A DNA stretch of 64,000 nt from an uncultured Bacteroidales bacterium (GTDB lineage Bacteria; Bacteroidota; Bacteroidia; Bacteroidales; Muribaculaceae): positions 281,420-345,419 of the forward strand of contig CACYGX010000005.1 of the NCBI GenBank assembly GCA_902774055.1, given 5' to 3'. Under the pieces are notes generated by a model. That model saw only the letters and a program-made list of their open reading frames with translations. It did no database searches and was not told where the DNA came from. Shown here in pieces: positions 43,826-52,434 of this stretch (position 1 is its first letter; every line of letters starts with the position of its first letter). A program made the position numbers and the translations under genes.

Positions 43826-44761
43826 TCACCTCCCCAGGAGGAATACCAGAGGCTGGTCTAAGCGCTTGGCCCATGCGGTCTCGTTGTGGCCTTCGCCTTG
43901 AAATACCAGACTCCTGTAGTGAAGGTTGTCCCAACCCTTGTCGATCATGGCGCTGTCCAGCAATTCCTGGTATGGGCCGTAATCGGCATCAAAATCCCTA
44001 GTCCCATGGTCCATATAGATAAGGCTGGTATTGGCGTCGGCCAAGTGCTCTGTCACATAGTTGCGGTAGGCCACTGGCCAGGCCATGTTGTCGATGCCGT
44101 TTTCCAGATGTGCCATCGACAGGTGAGTCGATAGACAGGCCACACCTCCAAACACCTGAGGGTATTCGCACAAGGCATAAAGCGATATCAGGCCGCTCAT
44201 GCTAGAGCCCATCATGAAGGTGTGCTCGCGTGAGGTCAGCGGCTTGTAGCGCATGTCAATGAAGGGCTTCAATTCCCTGATGATGAACTGCAGATAGGCA
44301 TCGCCTTGGAATTTTGCGGTGTCGGTTTTCATGCGGTTGGCCTCGTTGACATATTGCCACGTCTTGTCGGGGAAATACTCGTTGAGACGGTTTTCGGTAT
44401 TGTTGATGGCGACCACGATGCAGCGGCGTATTGAACCCGCCTTGATGAGCGAGTCCAGCATTTCATCAACCGCCCATTCCTGGTTGTTCCACGTGGTAGC
44501 GGCGTCGAACAGCATCTGTCCGTCATGCATGTAGAGCACGTCGCAATCCTCGCCAGGCTGATAGTCCTCGGGCATCCACACAGCGACATCCCGCGCCGGA
44601 ACAAACTGTGACTGGAACTGCTGGTAGCGGTCTAACCTCCCGTGGCTCACCTTGGGAATAGTATTCTTGGTACTCCACATGTGCCACACCAGACCCCCAA
44701 CGAGCAGGAGCACTAACACGTCAATAATCCAAAAAACCATTTCCTTACTTCTGATAGCCAT
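43826..44761 (-). CDS. Membrane-anchored alpha/beta-hydrolase (esterase family)
   Basis: A 311-residue protein with an N-terminal uncleaved anchor (MVFWIIDVLVLLLVGGLVWH) and a periplasmic hydrolase domain of the esterase D/enterochelin-esterase type. Visible features are DVLYMHDGQMLFD, the nucleophile motif GSSMSG (about residue 207) and a late histidine in GHNETAW. Such enzymes often deacylate carbohydrates or siderophores; the substrate here is unknown. It is monocistronic with a good promoter box 22 bases upstream. Confidence 0.88.
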   Translation of the reverse strand: MAIRSKEMVFWIIDVLVLLLVGGLVWHMWSTKNTIPKVSHGRLDRYQQFQSQFVPARDVAVWMPEDYQPGEDCDVLYMHDGQMLFDAATTWNNQEWAVDEMLDSLIKAGSIRRCIVVAINNTENRLNEYFPDKTWQYVNEANRMKTDTAKFQGDAYLQFIIRELKPFIDMRYKPLTSREHTFMMGSSMSGLISLYALCEYPQVFGGVACLSTHLSMAHLENGIDNMAWPVAYRNYVTEHLADANTSLIYMDHGTRDFDADYGPYQELLDSAMIDKGWDNLHYRSLVFQGEGHNETAWAKRLDQPLVFLLGR

Positions 44762-44782
44762 AGTTTTATCGCTTTACTCAAC

Positions 44783-44792
44783 TGCAAAGATA
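44783..44792 (-). promoter_or_regulatory. Promoter -7 box of the esterase gene
   Basis: The minus strand reads TATCTTTGCA, 22 bases before the esterase ATG. Confidence 0.65.
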
Positions 44793-45086
44793 ACACTTTT
44801 TCCTAATAATTACTTAGTGTCCCGTGAAAACATCAAAGTTGCCACCAAAAGTGTGGCAAAAGCCCTGCTCCTGATATAGAGGCTACCTCAAATTCTCATA
44901 TAATCTAGGCTACAATAAAAGGGATTTTTAATACCAATTTTTCTAATTTAACAGATTGATTGACAATATCTTAAGACAATAGGTCAAATTCGTGAAATTA
45001 GCATTTACCAGCAGGGCCTATAGTGATGATTAATGGAAAAGAAGCATATTTTTCCCTAGAAAGTGAAAACTTTAGGCAAAAATTCC

Positions 45087-45095
45087 TACCTTTGC
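45087..45095 (+). promoter_or_regulatory. Promoter -7 box of the SDR-ribF-upp-nadB run
   Basis: TACCTTTGC followed by AGG, 36 bases before the SDR start codon. Confidence 0.6.
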
Positions 45096-45130
45096 AGGTT
45101 AGAAAGAAGTGAACCATAAAACTAAACGAT

Positions 45131-45988
45131 ATGATGACCGATAACGATAAAGTGCTGGATCCCGATGTGAAACCATTGTATATTGTCACTGGTTCCACCG
45201 ACAGCATGGGAAGTGTGATTACACGTAAACTGGCTGAACAAGGCAAGGCGGTGTTGCTCGCAAGCCGCGATTTGCAAAAGGCCGAAAACTATGCCTCGCA
45301 ACTGCGCTCGGTGACCCGCAACAAGGACATCTCGTGCCTTCAGTTGGATCTCAATTCGTTCGCGCTGGTCAATGACTTTGTGAAGCGCCTCCGCGCATTG
45401 AACCGTCCTGTAGCAGCACTGATTAACAATGCCGGTCTGCTGCCCAGACGCAGCGAGATTTCGGAAGATGGCTTTGAACACTCGGTACAGGTCAACTACT
45501 TGAGCACGGTGTTGCTGTCGATGAAAGTCTATCCCCTTATCGAGGAGGGAGGACACATCATCCTGTCTACGAGCGTGTCGCGCCGCCTGGTGACCCTCCC
45601 CTATGAGTTCCCGGCCGTGTCCCACTTCACTCCGCTAGGAGCCTATGCCCAAAGCAAGTTGGCGCTCACCCTGTTCTCGATTTACATGTCGAGTGTGATG
45701 AAAGTGCGTCGCGTGTCGGTCAACTGTGTGAATCCTGGCATCATCAAGAGCAGCGCCATAGCCATGTCGCGATGGATGGACCGTGTGCCTGATTACCTGA
45801 CCCGTAACATTCCCAGCCCCGAGGCTGGCGTGGTACCCACCCTGCGCGCACTGGAAAGCAAGGAAACGGGTTACCTGTTCTCGGGTGCTGACAAGCAGGT
45901 GAAGACATCGACCATGCTCAGGAACCGCGAGATGTTCATTCGCGTGTGCAACGATACCATGCGCATCTTGAAAGAGCATTTGGACTAA
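45131..45988 (+). CDS. Short-chain dehydrogenase/reductase
   Basis: A 285-residue NAD(P)-dependent oxidoreductase. The cofactor loop TGSTDSMG (residues about 20-27), NNAG (about 97-100) and the catalytic YAQSK (about 176) are present, with a serine region (STSVSRR) upstream. The R in LLASRDLQKA after strand two favours NADP. The sequence resembles retinol-dehydrogenase-like SDRs. The substrate is unknown. It is followed by ribF after 70 bases on the same strand. Confidence 0.88.
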   Translation: MMTDNDKVLDPDVKPLYIVTGSTDSMGSVITRKLAEQGKAVLLASRDLQKAENYASQLRSVTRNKDISCLQLDLNSFALVNDFVKRLRALNRPVAALINNAGLLPRRSEISEDGFEHSVQVNYLSTVLLSMKVYPLIEEGGHIILSTSVSRRLVTLPYEFPAVSHFTPLGAYAQSKLALTLFSIYMSSVMKVRRVSVNCVNPGIIKSSAIAMSRWMDRVPDYLTRNIPSPEAGVVPTLRALESKETGYLFSGADKQVKTSTMLRNREMFIRVCNDTMRILKEHLD

Positions 45989-46058
45989 ATATCGATGGCA
46001 GGGATTGGGTCAAGCGAGGCCGGTGCCCTGCCGATGCTTTCTTATAGAACGATAGAGA

Positions 46059-47003
46059 ATGAGAATATTGGGCGAAAATGAACGCCTGACACAAGGCTCG
46101 ACTGTAGCCACAATAGGCATGTTTGACGGAGTTCACCTCGGACACGTCACGCTGGTTGATTTTCTCAAACGCCAAGCCTCGGTTTTAGGAAAGCAGTCAT
46201 TGGTCATCACGTTTTTATCTCACCCCCGCCAGGTTTTGCACCCCGATGAACCGTTCTCGCTCATCATGCCGATGGGTGAACGTCTCGCCCGCTTGCAGGA
46301 ATTGGACCCCGACATGCTGTTGCCGCTGGACTTCACCCGAGAGTTGTCGCAGCTGAACTCGGTCCAGTTTATCGAACTGCTGCGCGACCGCTATGGTGTG
46401 GCGATGCTGGTCGTGGGCTATAATCATCGCTTCGGGCATCAGCGGGGAGAGACCTTTGAGGATTATCGCCGTCATGGCGAGGCTCTGGGCGTCCAGGTTG
46501 TCAAGGCGCCAGAGTATCTGGGCGAGTATGCCCCCGTCAGTTCCACCATTGTTCGCAGCCTGATTGCTGCCGGTAAAGTCAAGGACGCCATGCACTGCAT
46601 GGGGCGTCCCTTCACGCTATCGGGTCGGGTGGTACACGGTTTCCACAACGGGCGCGGCATAGGATTCCCCACTGCCAATGTGGGTGAGACCGATCCTGAT
46701 ATCTTGTTGCCTCACAATGGCGCTTATGCCGTCCTGGCCCACGTGAACGGCCTTGTGCTGCAAGGCATGGCCAACATCGGCAAGCGGCCCACGCTCGACA
46801 ATGGTGATAACATCAGTATCGAGGTCAATCTGTTTGATTTCGATGATGATATCTATGGCATGGACATCACCTTGGAATTCATCAGTTTCCTGCGCCTGGA
46901 ATTTAAGATGTGCAGCATCGACGAACTCAAGCATCAACTCACGCTGGACCGCAGCAATGCGCAGCGACTATTACACGAATATTTAACCCAAAAACAATCA
47001 TAG
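46059..47003 (+). CDS. ribF: Bifunctional riboflavin kinase/FMN adenylyltransferase
   Basis: A 314-residue enzyme that makes FMN and FAD from riboflavin. The N-terminal adenylyltransferase domain shows GMFDGVHLGHVTLVDFL and VVGYNHRFGHQRGE. The C-terminal flavokinase domain shows GRVVHGFHNGRGIGFPTANV and GMANIGKRPTLDNG. Length is normal. It is 4 bases upstream of upp and in line with nadB; FAD is the cofactor of both NadB and SdhA in this window, though grouping by function is only suggestive. Confidence 0.95.
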   Translation: MRILGENERLTQGSTVATIGMFDGVHLGHVTLVDFLKRQASVLGKQSLVITFLSHPRQVLHPDEPFSLIMPMGERLARLQELDPDMLLPLDFTRELSQLNSVQFIELLRDRYGVAMLVVGYNHRFGHQRGETFEDYRRHGEALGVQVVKAPEYLGEYAPVSSTIVRSLIAAGKVKDAMHCMGRPFTLSGRVVHGFHNGRGIGFPTANVGETDPDILLPHNGAYAVLAHVNGLVLQGMANIGKRPTLDNGDNISIEVNLFDFDDDIYGMDITLEFISFLRLEFKMCSIDELKHQLTLDRSNAQRLLHEYLTQKQS

Positions 47004-47007
47004 AGAG

Positions 47008-47664
47008 ATGGAAATAATCAACTTGTGTGAACACAATTCGCTCGTGGGACAGTTCATGAGTGAGATCCGCGACAAGAACCTGCAGCAGGAGCGCCTGCGC
47101 TTCCGTGTAAACATCCAGCGTCTGGGCCAAATTATGGCCTATGAGATTTCCAAGAGACTGAAATACAAAACCGTGGGAATCGAGACACCGCTGGGCGTGA
47201 AGCAGTGTAATGTGTTGGACGACCGTGTCGTTCTTGCCACCCTGCTGCGTGCAGGCCTCCCCTTCCATGAGGGATTCCTGAGCTTCTTTGATGGCGCAGA
47301 GAACGCTTTTGTGTCGGCCTATCGTAAGTATTTCCCCAAAACCGATGACTTTGTCGTTCACATCGAGTATATAGCCAGCCCCCGTCTTGACGACAAGACG
47401 CTGCTCATTGTTGACCCGATGCTCGCTACTGGCTCATCGATGGAACTCGCTTATCAGGCGTTGGTCACCAAGGGGCATCCGGCCCACATCCATGTTGCAA
47501 GTGTTGTTGCTACGCCTAAGGCCATTGAGGTGGTACGGCAGCATCTGCCCGATGAGAAGACCACGTTGTGGACCTGTGACATCGACGATGAACTCAACGA
47601 GCACAGTTATATCGTTCCTGGCTTGGGCGATTGCGGAGACCTCCTCTATGGAGAGAAAGAGTAA
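47008..47664 (+). CDS. upp: Uracil phosphoribosyltransferase
   Basis: A 218-residue enzyme that converts uracil and PRPP to UMP in pyrimidine salvage. The PRPP-binding motif is TLLIVDPMLATGSSM (about 130-144). The uracil-side C-terminal segment is YIVPGLGDCGDLLYG. The early segment RLRFRVNIQRLGQIMAYEIS is family-typical. It could recycle uracil released by the PsuG enzyme encoded about 4 kb away. It lies between ribF and nadB. Confidence 0.94.
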   Translation: MEIINLCEHNSLVGQFMSEIRDKNLQQERLRFRVNIQRLGQIMAYEISKRLKYKTVGIETPLGVKQCNVLDDRVVLATLLRAGLPFHEGFLSFFDGAENAFVSAYRKYFPKTDDFVVHIEYIASPRLDDKTLLIVDPMLATGSSMELAYQALVTKGHPAHIHVASVVATPKAIEVVRQHLPDEKTTLWTCDIDDELNEHSYIVPGLGDCGDLLYGEKE

Positions 47665-47688
47665 TTTATAAATGTAGAAACCCAGAAT

Positions 47689-49281
47689 ATGGTACGCAAA
47701 TATGACTATCTCATTATTGGCTCGGGTGTAGCCGGTATGAGTTTTGCCCTCAAGGTGGCAAAGACTGGTACAGTGGCGCTTGTGTGCAAGTCCAAGATGG
47801 AAGAGGCTAACACCGACCTGGCACAGGGTGGTGTTGCCACGGTGACCAACCTCGAGGTGGATAACTTTGACAAGCATATCCACGACACGATGGTGGCTGG
47901 CGACTGGCTCAGCGACCCCGAGGCCGTGAAAAAGGTCGTTACAGAGGCTCCAGCCCAGATTCAAGAACTGCTGGGGTGGGGCGTGGATTTTGACAGGAAT
48001 GAGAAAGGCGAGTTTGACCTGCACCGCGAGGGCGGCCATAGCGAGTTCCGCATTCTGCACCATGCCGACAACACGGGCCACGAGATACAGGTTTCGCTTA
48101 TCGAGACGGTGAAGGCCAATCCCAATATTGACGTGTTTGAGGACCACTTTGCGGTAGAAATTCTCACCCAGCACCACTTGGGCAAGATTGTTACTCGCCG
48201 CACCCCTGGCATCGAATGCTATGGCGCGTATGTCCTCAACCAGGAGACGGGCGAGGTCGATACCTTCCTGTCACGCGTCACCCTGATGGCGACGGGCGGC
48301 ATCGGCTCGGTCTATCGTACCACCACCAACCCGCTGGTGGCCACTGGTGACGGTATTGCTATGGTCTATCGTGCCAAGGGAACCGTACAGGACATGGAGT
48401 TTGTTCAGTTCCACCCCACCGCATTGTACCATCCCGGTGACCGTCCCGCATTCCTCATCACCGAGGCGATGCGTGGCTATGGTGGCGTGTTGCGCAACCT
48501 GGGCGGCGAGGAATTCATGCAAAAGTATGACCCACGCCTCTCACTGGCTCCACGTGATGTGGTGGCCCGCGCCATCGACAACGAGATGAAGCAGCGAGGC
48601 GAGGACCATGTCTTCCTGGATGTGACCCACAAGGATCCCGAGGAGACCAAGCACCACTTCCCCAACATCTATAAGCACTGCCTGGAGTTGGGCATTGACA
48701 TTACTAAGGAATATATTCCCGTGGTACCTGCTGCTCACTACCTGTGTGGTGGCATCAAGGTGGATCTGAACGCCTGCTCGAGCATCAAGCGCTTGTATGC
48801 CGTGGGCGAATGCTCCTGCACGGGTCTGCATGGCGGTAACCGCTTGGCCAGCAACTCGCTGATCGAGGCTGTCGTCTATGCCGACGCTGCAGCCAAGCAT
48901 GCTATCGAGCACCGCAACGAGTACAGCTGGCGAGAGGATATTCCCGCGTGGGACGATGCCGGCACGACGCACCCCGAGGAAATGGTGCTCATCAGCCAGA
49001 GTGAGAAAGAAGTGGGCGAAATCATGGCGACCTACGTGGGCATCGTGCGCAGCGACCTGCGTCTGGACCGTGCCTGGAACCGCTTGGACATCCTCTATGA
49101 GGAGACCGAGAAACTGTTCAAGACCAGCAACGTGTCGCGCCGCATCTGCGAGTTGCGCAACATCATCAACGTGGCCTACCTCATCACCCGCCAGGCTAAG
49201 GACCGCAAGGAATCACGCGGCCTGCACTACACCATCGACTATCCCCCTCAACCCAAGAGCGAGGACGACCTGAAGCTGTAA
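47689..49281 (+). CDS. nadB: L-aspartate oxidase
   Basis: A 530-residue flavoprotein that oxidises L-aspartate to iminoaspartate, the first step of de novo NAD synthesis; in anaerobes fumarate can accept the electrons. FAD motif YLIIGSGVAGMSFALKVAK (about 6-24), DLAQGGVATV, ATGGIGSVYRTTTNP, FVQFHPTALYHPG and GLHGGNRLASNSLIEAVV are visible. It is a homologue of SdhA but has the LAO-type motifs. nadA and nadC are not in the window. It is the last gene of its run before a bidirectional terminator. Confidence 0.95.
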   Translation: MVRKYDYLIIGSGVAGMSFALKVAKTGTVALVCKSKMEEANTDLAQGGVATVTNLEVDNFDKHIHDTMVAGDWLSDPEAVKKVVTEAPAQIQELLGWGVDFDRNEKGEFDLHREGGHSEFRILHHADNTGHEIQVSLIETVKANPNIDVFEDHFAVEILTQHHLGKIVTRRTPGIECYGAYVLNQETGEVDTFLSRVTLMATGGIGSVYRTTTNPLVATGDGIAMVYRAKGTVQDMEFVQFHPTALYHPGDRPAFLITEAMRGYGGVLRNLGGEEFMQKYDPRLSLAPRDVVARAIDNEMKQRGEDHVFLDVTHKDPEETKHHFPNIYKHCLELGIDITKEYIPVVPAAHYLCGGIKVDLNACSSIKRLYAVGECSCTGLHGGNRLASNSLIEAVVYADAAAKHAIEHRNEYSWREDIPAWDDAGTTHPEEMVLISQSEKEVGEIMATYVGIVRSDLRLDRAWNRLDILYEETEKLFKTSNVSRRICELRNIINVAYLITRQAKDRKESRGLHYTIDYPPQPKSEDDLKL

Positions 49282-49306
49282 ACATCAGTTACTGGTATCT
49301 ATAAAT

Positions 49307-49363
49307 AACTGAACACTCTGAAGAATCTGATAATCAGAACATCCAGAGTGTTCAGTTGTTTGT
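49307..49363. terminator. Bidirectional terminator between nadB and the DUF4834 gene
   Basis: AACTGAACACTCTG (49307-49320) pairs perfectly with CAGAGTGTTCAGTT (49344-49357). T-rich sequence (GTTTGTTATT) follows on the plus strand and ATTTATAGAT on the minus strand. The genes on both sides converge on it. Confidence 0.85.
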
Positions 49364-49373
49364 TATTGTTGGG

Positions 49374-49712
49374 TCAATCCCTAATCTCTTCGTATTCGGC
49401 GTCGGTCACCTGTTCTTCGATGATGGTACGGGTGTCGTCATTGATGGTGGTTTCCTCAATGATGGTTTCGTTGACTTCTTCAAAGTCGGCATATTCGCCC
49501 TCGTTGCTGGTGAAGATTTTGCGTTCACCGGTTTCGGTGTATTCTTCTTCTTCGTCGTCATATTCGCGGCGTGGACGCTCATGCTGCTGACGTCCGCGGA
49601 AGGACTCATTGACGCGGCGACGCATGTTCTGCACATAGAGCCAGCCCCTGATCAGGGGAATCCCTACCATCAGGAACAGAATGAGCAATATGAATAAAAG
49701 GAAGCCTCCCAT
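49374..49712 (-). CDS. DUF4834 family protein
   Basis: A 112-residue protein with one N-terminal membrane helix (FLLFILLILFLMVGIPLI), a basic juxtamembrane stretch (QNMRRRVNESFRGRQQHERP) and an acidic tail (DDEEEEYTETGE, EEVNETIIEETTIND). This matches DUF4834 of Bacteroidales, whose function is unknown. It follows pssA without spacing, so it is the third gene of a psd-pssA-DUF4834 operon and may act in phospholipid metabolism or envelope assembly (inferred from position). Confidence 0.75.
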   Translation of the reverse strand: MGGFLLFILLILFLMVGIPLIRGWLYVQNMRRRVNESFRGRQQHERPRREYDDEEEEYTETGERKIFTSNEGEYADFEEVNETIIEETTINDDTRTIIEEQVTDAEYEEIRD

Positions 49713-50414
49713 TTATTTTTCTCTTTTAATGATTGAAAGCAGCACATAGAGCGTGATGGCGGCAGCCAGGCCTGGCAGACCCATCAGCACCACAAATGCC
49801 ACTGTAGCCACTACCTGCAAATATTGTGCCCAATTCTGCTTGAGTGACGACAAGTTGTGCATCTTCAACGAGAACATGCGCAGGTTGCACACCATCAGCA
49901 AGGACAATACCACGATGAGCAGAATCACGACCCACAGGGGGACAGGGTGCATCGCATACCACGCCGTGAAGCCGATCCAGAAGATGGCGTTGGCAGGAAT
50001 GGGCAGGCCTGTGAAAACTGTACTCTGGTTAGGATCGATATTGAAGCGGGCAAGCCTCAGAGCCCCAAACACGGGCAGCAACAGTGCAAAGAGCGCCCAA
50101 TGGCCGGCACCTTGACCTATCATGATGTTATAGAGCACCAGCGCGGGAGCGAGTCCAAAACTTACCGAATCGGCCAGCGAGTCCAGTTCCTTGCCGATAC
50201 CACTCACTGCATGAAGCAGCCTGGCCACCAAGCCGTCAAAGAAATCGGCTACTGCCGACAGGGCAATGAAGATGAATGCCCACTGATAGCCCTTGATTGA
50301 AGTGCCGCACATGGGGTCAAAGCAGTGAAATGCCATGATGCAAGCCATGCAGCCGAATAGCAGGTTCAGCGAGGTGATGGCATTGGGAATGTTGTTGCGA
50401 ATCGCTTTAATCAT
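49713..50414 (-). CDS. pssA: CDP-diacylglycerol-serine O-phosphatidyltransferase
   Basis: A 233-residue integral membrane enzyme that makes phosphatidylserine. The CDP-alcohol phosphotransferase motif is present as DGLVARLLHAVSGIGKELDS (DG-x2-AR...G-x3-D-x3-D, completed by LAD). About six hydrophobic segments are seen. It overlaps psd by 4 bases, and together they give the phosphatidylethanolamine pathway: PssA makes phosphatidylserine and Psd decarboxylates it. Confidence 0.93.
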   Translation of the reverse strand: MIKAIRNNIPNAITSLNLLFGCMACIMAFHCFDPMCGTSIKGYQWAFIFIALSAVADFFDGLVARLLHAVSGIGKELDSLADSVSFGLAPALVLYNIMIGQGAGHWALFALLLPVFGALRLARFNIDPNQSTVFTGLPIPANAIFWIGFTAWYAMHPVPLWVVILLIVVLSLLMVCNLRMFSLKMHNLSSLKQNWAQYLQVVATVAFVVLMGLPGLAAAITLYVLLSIIKREK

Positions 50415-51097
50415 GCTTTTTGATGGTTTTTGAGTCGTGCGACAAGGGTTTCACCCCCCCAAGTGCGGTCGCCCAGTTTGACTTTGATTTCGGTGTCGAG
50501 CGGCAGGAAGATGTCCACGCGGGAACCGAACTTGATGAAGCCGATGAAGTCGTTCACGTCAACCGTCTCGCCTTTTTCCACATAGGTGACAATGCGCCGT
50601 GCCACAGCGCCGGCAATCTGGCGAACCAGGATTTCCTCACCCGTCGAGGTGCGGATTACAATCGACGACCGCTCGTTGTCGCTGCTCGACTTGGGCAGGT
50701 TGGCGGCAAGGAAACGTCCAGAGTGATGTTTATAGTAGGTCACTTCGCCCTTGACAGGCACCCAGTTGGCATGAACATTAAACACGGTCATGAACACGGA
50801 CAACTGAATGACATTGCGGTGCAGATACTCATCCTCATAGACCTCCTCGAGCGCTACCACGGTGCCGTCAACACTCGATACCACGGCGGTGCCATCACTG
50901 TTGTCGCCCTTGAAATGGCGACGGGGCAACCTGAAGAAGTTGAGTACAAGTAAGAACAATATGGCCATCAATGCTATCAAGCACCAAGCCACAGGTTTGT
51001 AGTCAAAGAACCTGTATGCCATGGCACCTGTCGCACCGATAATCAAGAACAGTATCAACAGGATATTCTCGCCCTCATGATGGATTTTAACTTTCAT
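50411..51097 (-). CDS. psd: Phosphatidylserine decarboxylase (short type)
   Basis: A 228-residue membrane-associated pyruvoyl enzyme converting phosphatidylserine to phosphatidylethanolamine. The self-cleavage site appears as FGSRVDIFLP near residue 190. Two hydrophobic segments lie at the N-terminus (NILLILFLIIGATGAMAY and AWCLIALMAILFLLVL). The start at 51097 (MKVKIHHEGE) is chosen because the promoter box (51124-51132) covers the alternative start 30 bases upstream. Heptamer repeats lie in the upstream promoter region. Confidence 0.92.
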   Translation of the reverse strand: MKVKIHHEGENILLILFLIIGATGAMAYRFFDYKPVAWCLIALMAILFLLVLNFFRLPRRHFKGDNSDGTAVVSSVDGTVVALEEVYEDEYLHRNVIQLSVFMTVFNVHANWVPVKGEVTYYKHHSGRFLAANLPKSSSDNERSSIVIRTSTGEEILVRQIAGAVARRIVTYVEKGETVDVNDFIGFIKFGSRVDIFLPLDTEIKVKLGDRTWGGETLVARLKNHQKA

Positions 51098-51123
51098 TCT
51101 CGCGGCTGATAATCGATTAACTC

Positions 51124-51132
51124 GCAAAGATA
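51124..51132 (-). promoter_or_regulatory. Promoter -7 box of psd-pssA-DUF4834
   Basis: The minus strand reads TATCTTTGC, 27 bases before the psd start. The expected -33 position falls inside the TTTTCAG repeat array. Confidence 0.65.
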
Positions 51133-51140
51133 GTAAAAAT

Positions 51141-51168
51141 TTTTCAGTTTTCAGTTTTCAGTTTTCAG
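51141..51168 (-). repeat. Four perfect heptanucleotide repeats in the psd promoter region
   Basis: TTTTCAG occurs four times without interruption (CTGAAAA in the sense of psd). The array overlaps the place where the -33 element should be, about 19-35 bases upstream of the -7 box. Repeat-number change could alter promoter strength. Confidence 0.85.
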
Positions 51169-51302
51169 TTTTTTTAAGATAGCCAGGTAATTTCAAAGAA
51201 TTTTCAAGAAAACGGAGGGGACGGGTGTGATGGAGGGGGACGGATGGAGGCGTCAGAAAAACGGCAAGGTTGCAGGAAAATGCCATCGTGTGAAACTGGG
51301 TG

Positions 51303-51311
51303 TAACTTTGC
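51303..51311 (+). promoter_or_regulatory. Promoter -7 box of the VWA gene
   Basis: TAACTTTGC followed by AATG, 60 bases before the VWA protein start. Confidence 0.55.
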
Positions 51312-51370
51312 AATGTCATCGGGAAAACCCCGAAAAAAGCATTTATTCACTCTTTCATTCAATTGACGAT

Positions 51371-52048
51371 ATGAAAACTCCAATTACTGTTTACAATGTG
51401 ATTATTCTCGACAAGAGCGGCTCCATGTCGAGCATTGCACGCCAGGCCATCGATGGCGTGAACGAGGCCATCGGTTCCATCAAGAGTGCCCAGGAAAAAA
51501 ATCCCGACGAAAAACACCTGGTGACGCTTGTCGCCTTCTGTGGCTGTGAGCAGCGGCTCATCTACGACAATCTGCCTGTTGTCGAGGTCAAGCCCCTTAC
51601 CGACAAGGATTACCGTCCCTGCTGCATGACGCCCCTGTATGACGCCGTGGGCACGACCATCACGCGTGTTCATTCGCTCAAGAGTTCAGACCCCTCATCG
51701 CTGGCTTTGGTCACCATCATCACCGACGGCTATGAGAACGCTTCTCAAGAGTTTAGCCAGACCGCCATTAAGTCGCTCATCGAAAGCTACAAGGACCAGG
51801 GCTGGCAGTTTACCTACATCGGTGCCGACCATGATGTGGAGCGGGTGGCCTATTCACTCTGCATCGAACACAGCATGGAGTTTGACAAGACTCCCAAGGG
51901 TACTGCTAAAATGTTTGCCCAAAACCGCAGGGCTCGTAGTCGCTGGATTAACAAACTGAAATCCATCATGACGGATGAAGATATGGATGATGAGGAGCGC
52001 CTGTCGAACATCAAGAGTGCCAACCACGATAGCTTTTTTATTGATTAA
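51371..52048 (+). CDS. VWA-domain protein (TerY-like)
   Basis: A 225-residue single-domain von Willebrand factor A protein, predicted cytosolic. The metal-ion-dependent adhesion site is complete: D-x-S-x-S in ILDKSGSMSS (about 13-19), a threonine in CMTPLYDAVG and an aspartate in IITDGYENAS. The start at 51371 (MKTPITVYNV) is set by the upstream promoter box. It is the first of three same-strand genes, the others being uncharacterised. VWA proteins usually mediate metal-dependent protein contacts; the partner here may be the protein encoded at 52435. Confidence 0.88.
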   Translation: MKTPITVYNVIILDKSGSMSSIARQAIDGVNEAIGSIKSAQEKNPDEKHLVTLVAFCGCEQRLIYDNLPVVEVKPLTDKDYRPCCMTPLYDAVGTTITRVHSLKSSDPSSLALVTIITDGYENASQEFSQTAIKSLIESYKDQGWQFTYIGADHDVERVAYSLCIEHSMEFDKTPKGTAKMFAQNRRARSRWINKLKSIMTDEDMDDEERLSNIKSANHDSFFID

Positions 52049-52079
52049 CTATTATTCAACCCCGAAAATCAGTTGAGAT

Positions 52080-52310
52080 ATGCTGAGGACTATCAAGGAA
52101 TTATTGCTGGAATGGTGGGCCGGGAACTCGACGACCCAGATGCCACTACCGACGCGCTACACCTATGATGTAGAGGTGGATGGCAAGATGATCCAGATCG
52201 AGAGCTTCAGTTGCAGCAGGATCTATGTCCACTATCAGGTGAGAAAAAAGTATCCTGATGCCAAGCACATCAGCGTTAAAAGGCAAATCAGGCAATACTT
52301 CATAGCCTAA
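52080..52310 (+). CDS. Hypothetical protein, 76 residues
   Basis: A small basic protein starting MLRTIKELLLEWWAG with an amphipathic helix, followed by a strand-rich part (YTYDVEVDGKMIQIESFSCS) and a basic C-terminus (KHISVKRQIRQYFIA). No family is recognised. It begins 31 bases after the VWA gene and is followed by a terminator hairpin, so it is probably co-transcribed with the VWA gene. Confidence 0.65.
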   Translation: MLRTIKELLLEWWAGNSTTQMPLPTRYTYDVEVDGKMIQIESFSCSRIYVHYQVRKKYPDAKHISVKRQIRQYFIA

Positions 52311-52321
52311 GTCTGGAAGTG

Positions 52322-52358
52322 AGCTATGCGGGGAATTATCTCCGCATAGCCCTCTTTA
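52322..52358 (+). terminator. Terminator after the 76-residue protein gene
   Basis: GCTATGCGG (52323-52331) pairs with CCGCATAGC (52342-52350), followed by CCTCTTTATA. Confidence 0.7.
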
Positions 52359-52434
52359 TATCAAGCCCTTGCCGTTGGCATGGTTTTTGCTGTGTACTAC
52401 TTTATTAGTAACACCTCAATCCCCCCTTAAGAAT

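Larger units (their letters stand above)
44762..45130. other. Intergenic region between divergent genes
   Basis: A 369-base AT-rich interval between the divergent esterase and SDR genes. It contains one promoter box for each (44783-44792 minus, 45087-45095 plus). Nothing else is recognised: no tRNA, no clear hairpin, no repeat. Confidence 0.6.
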
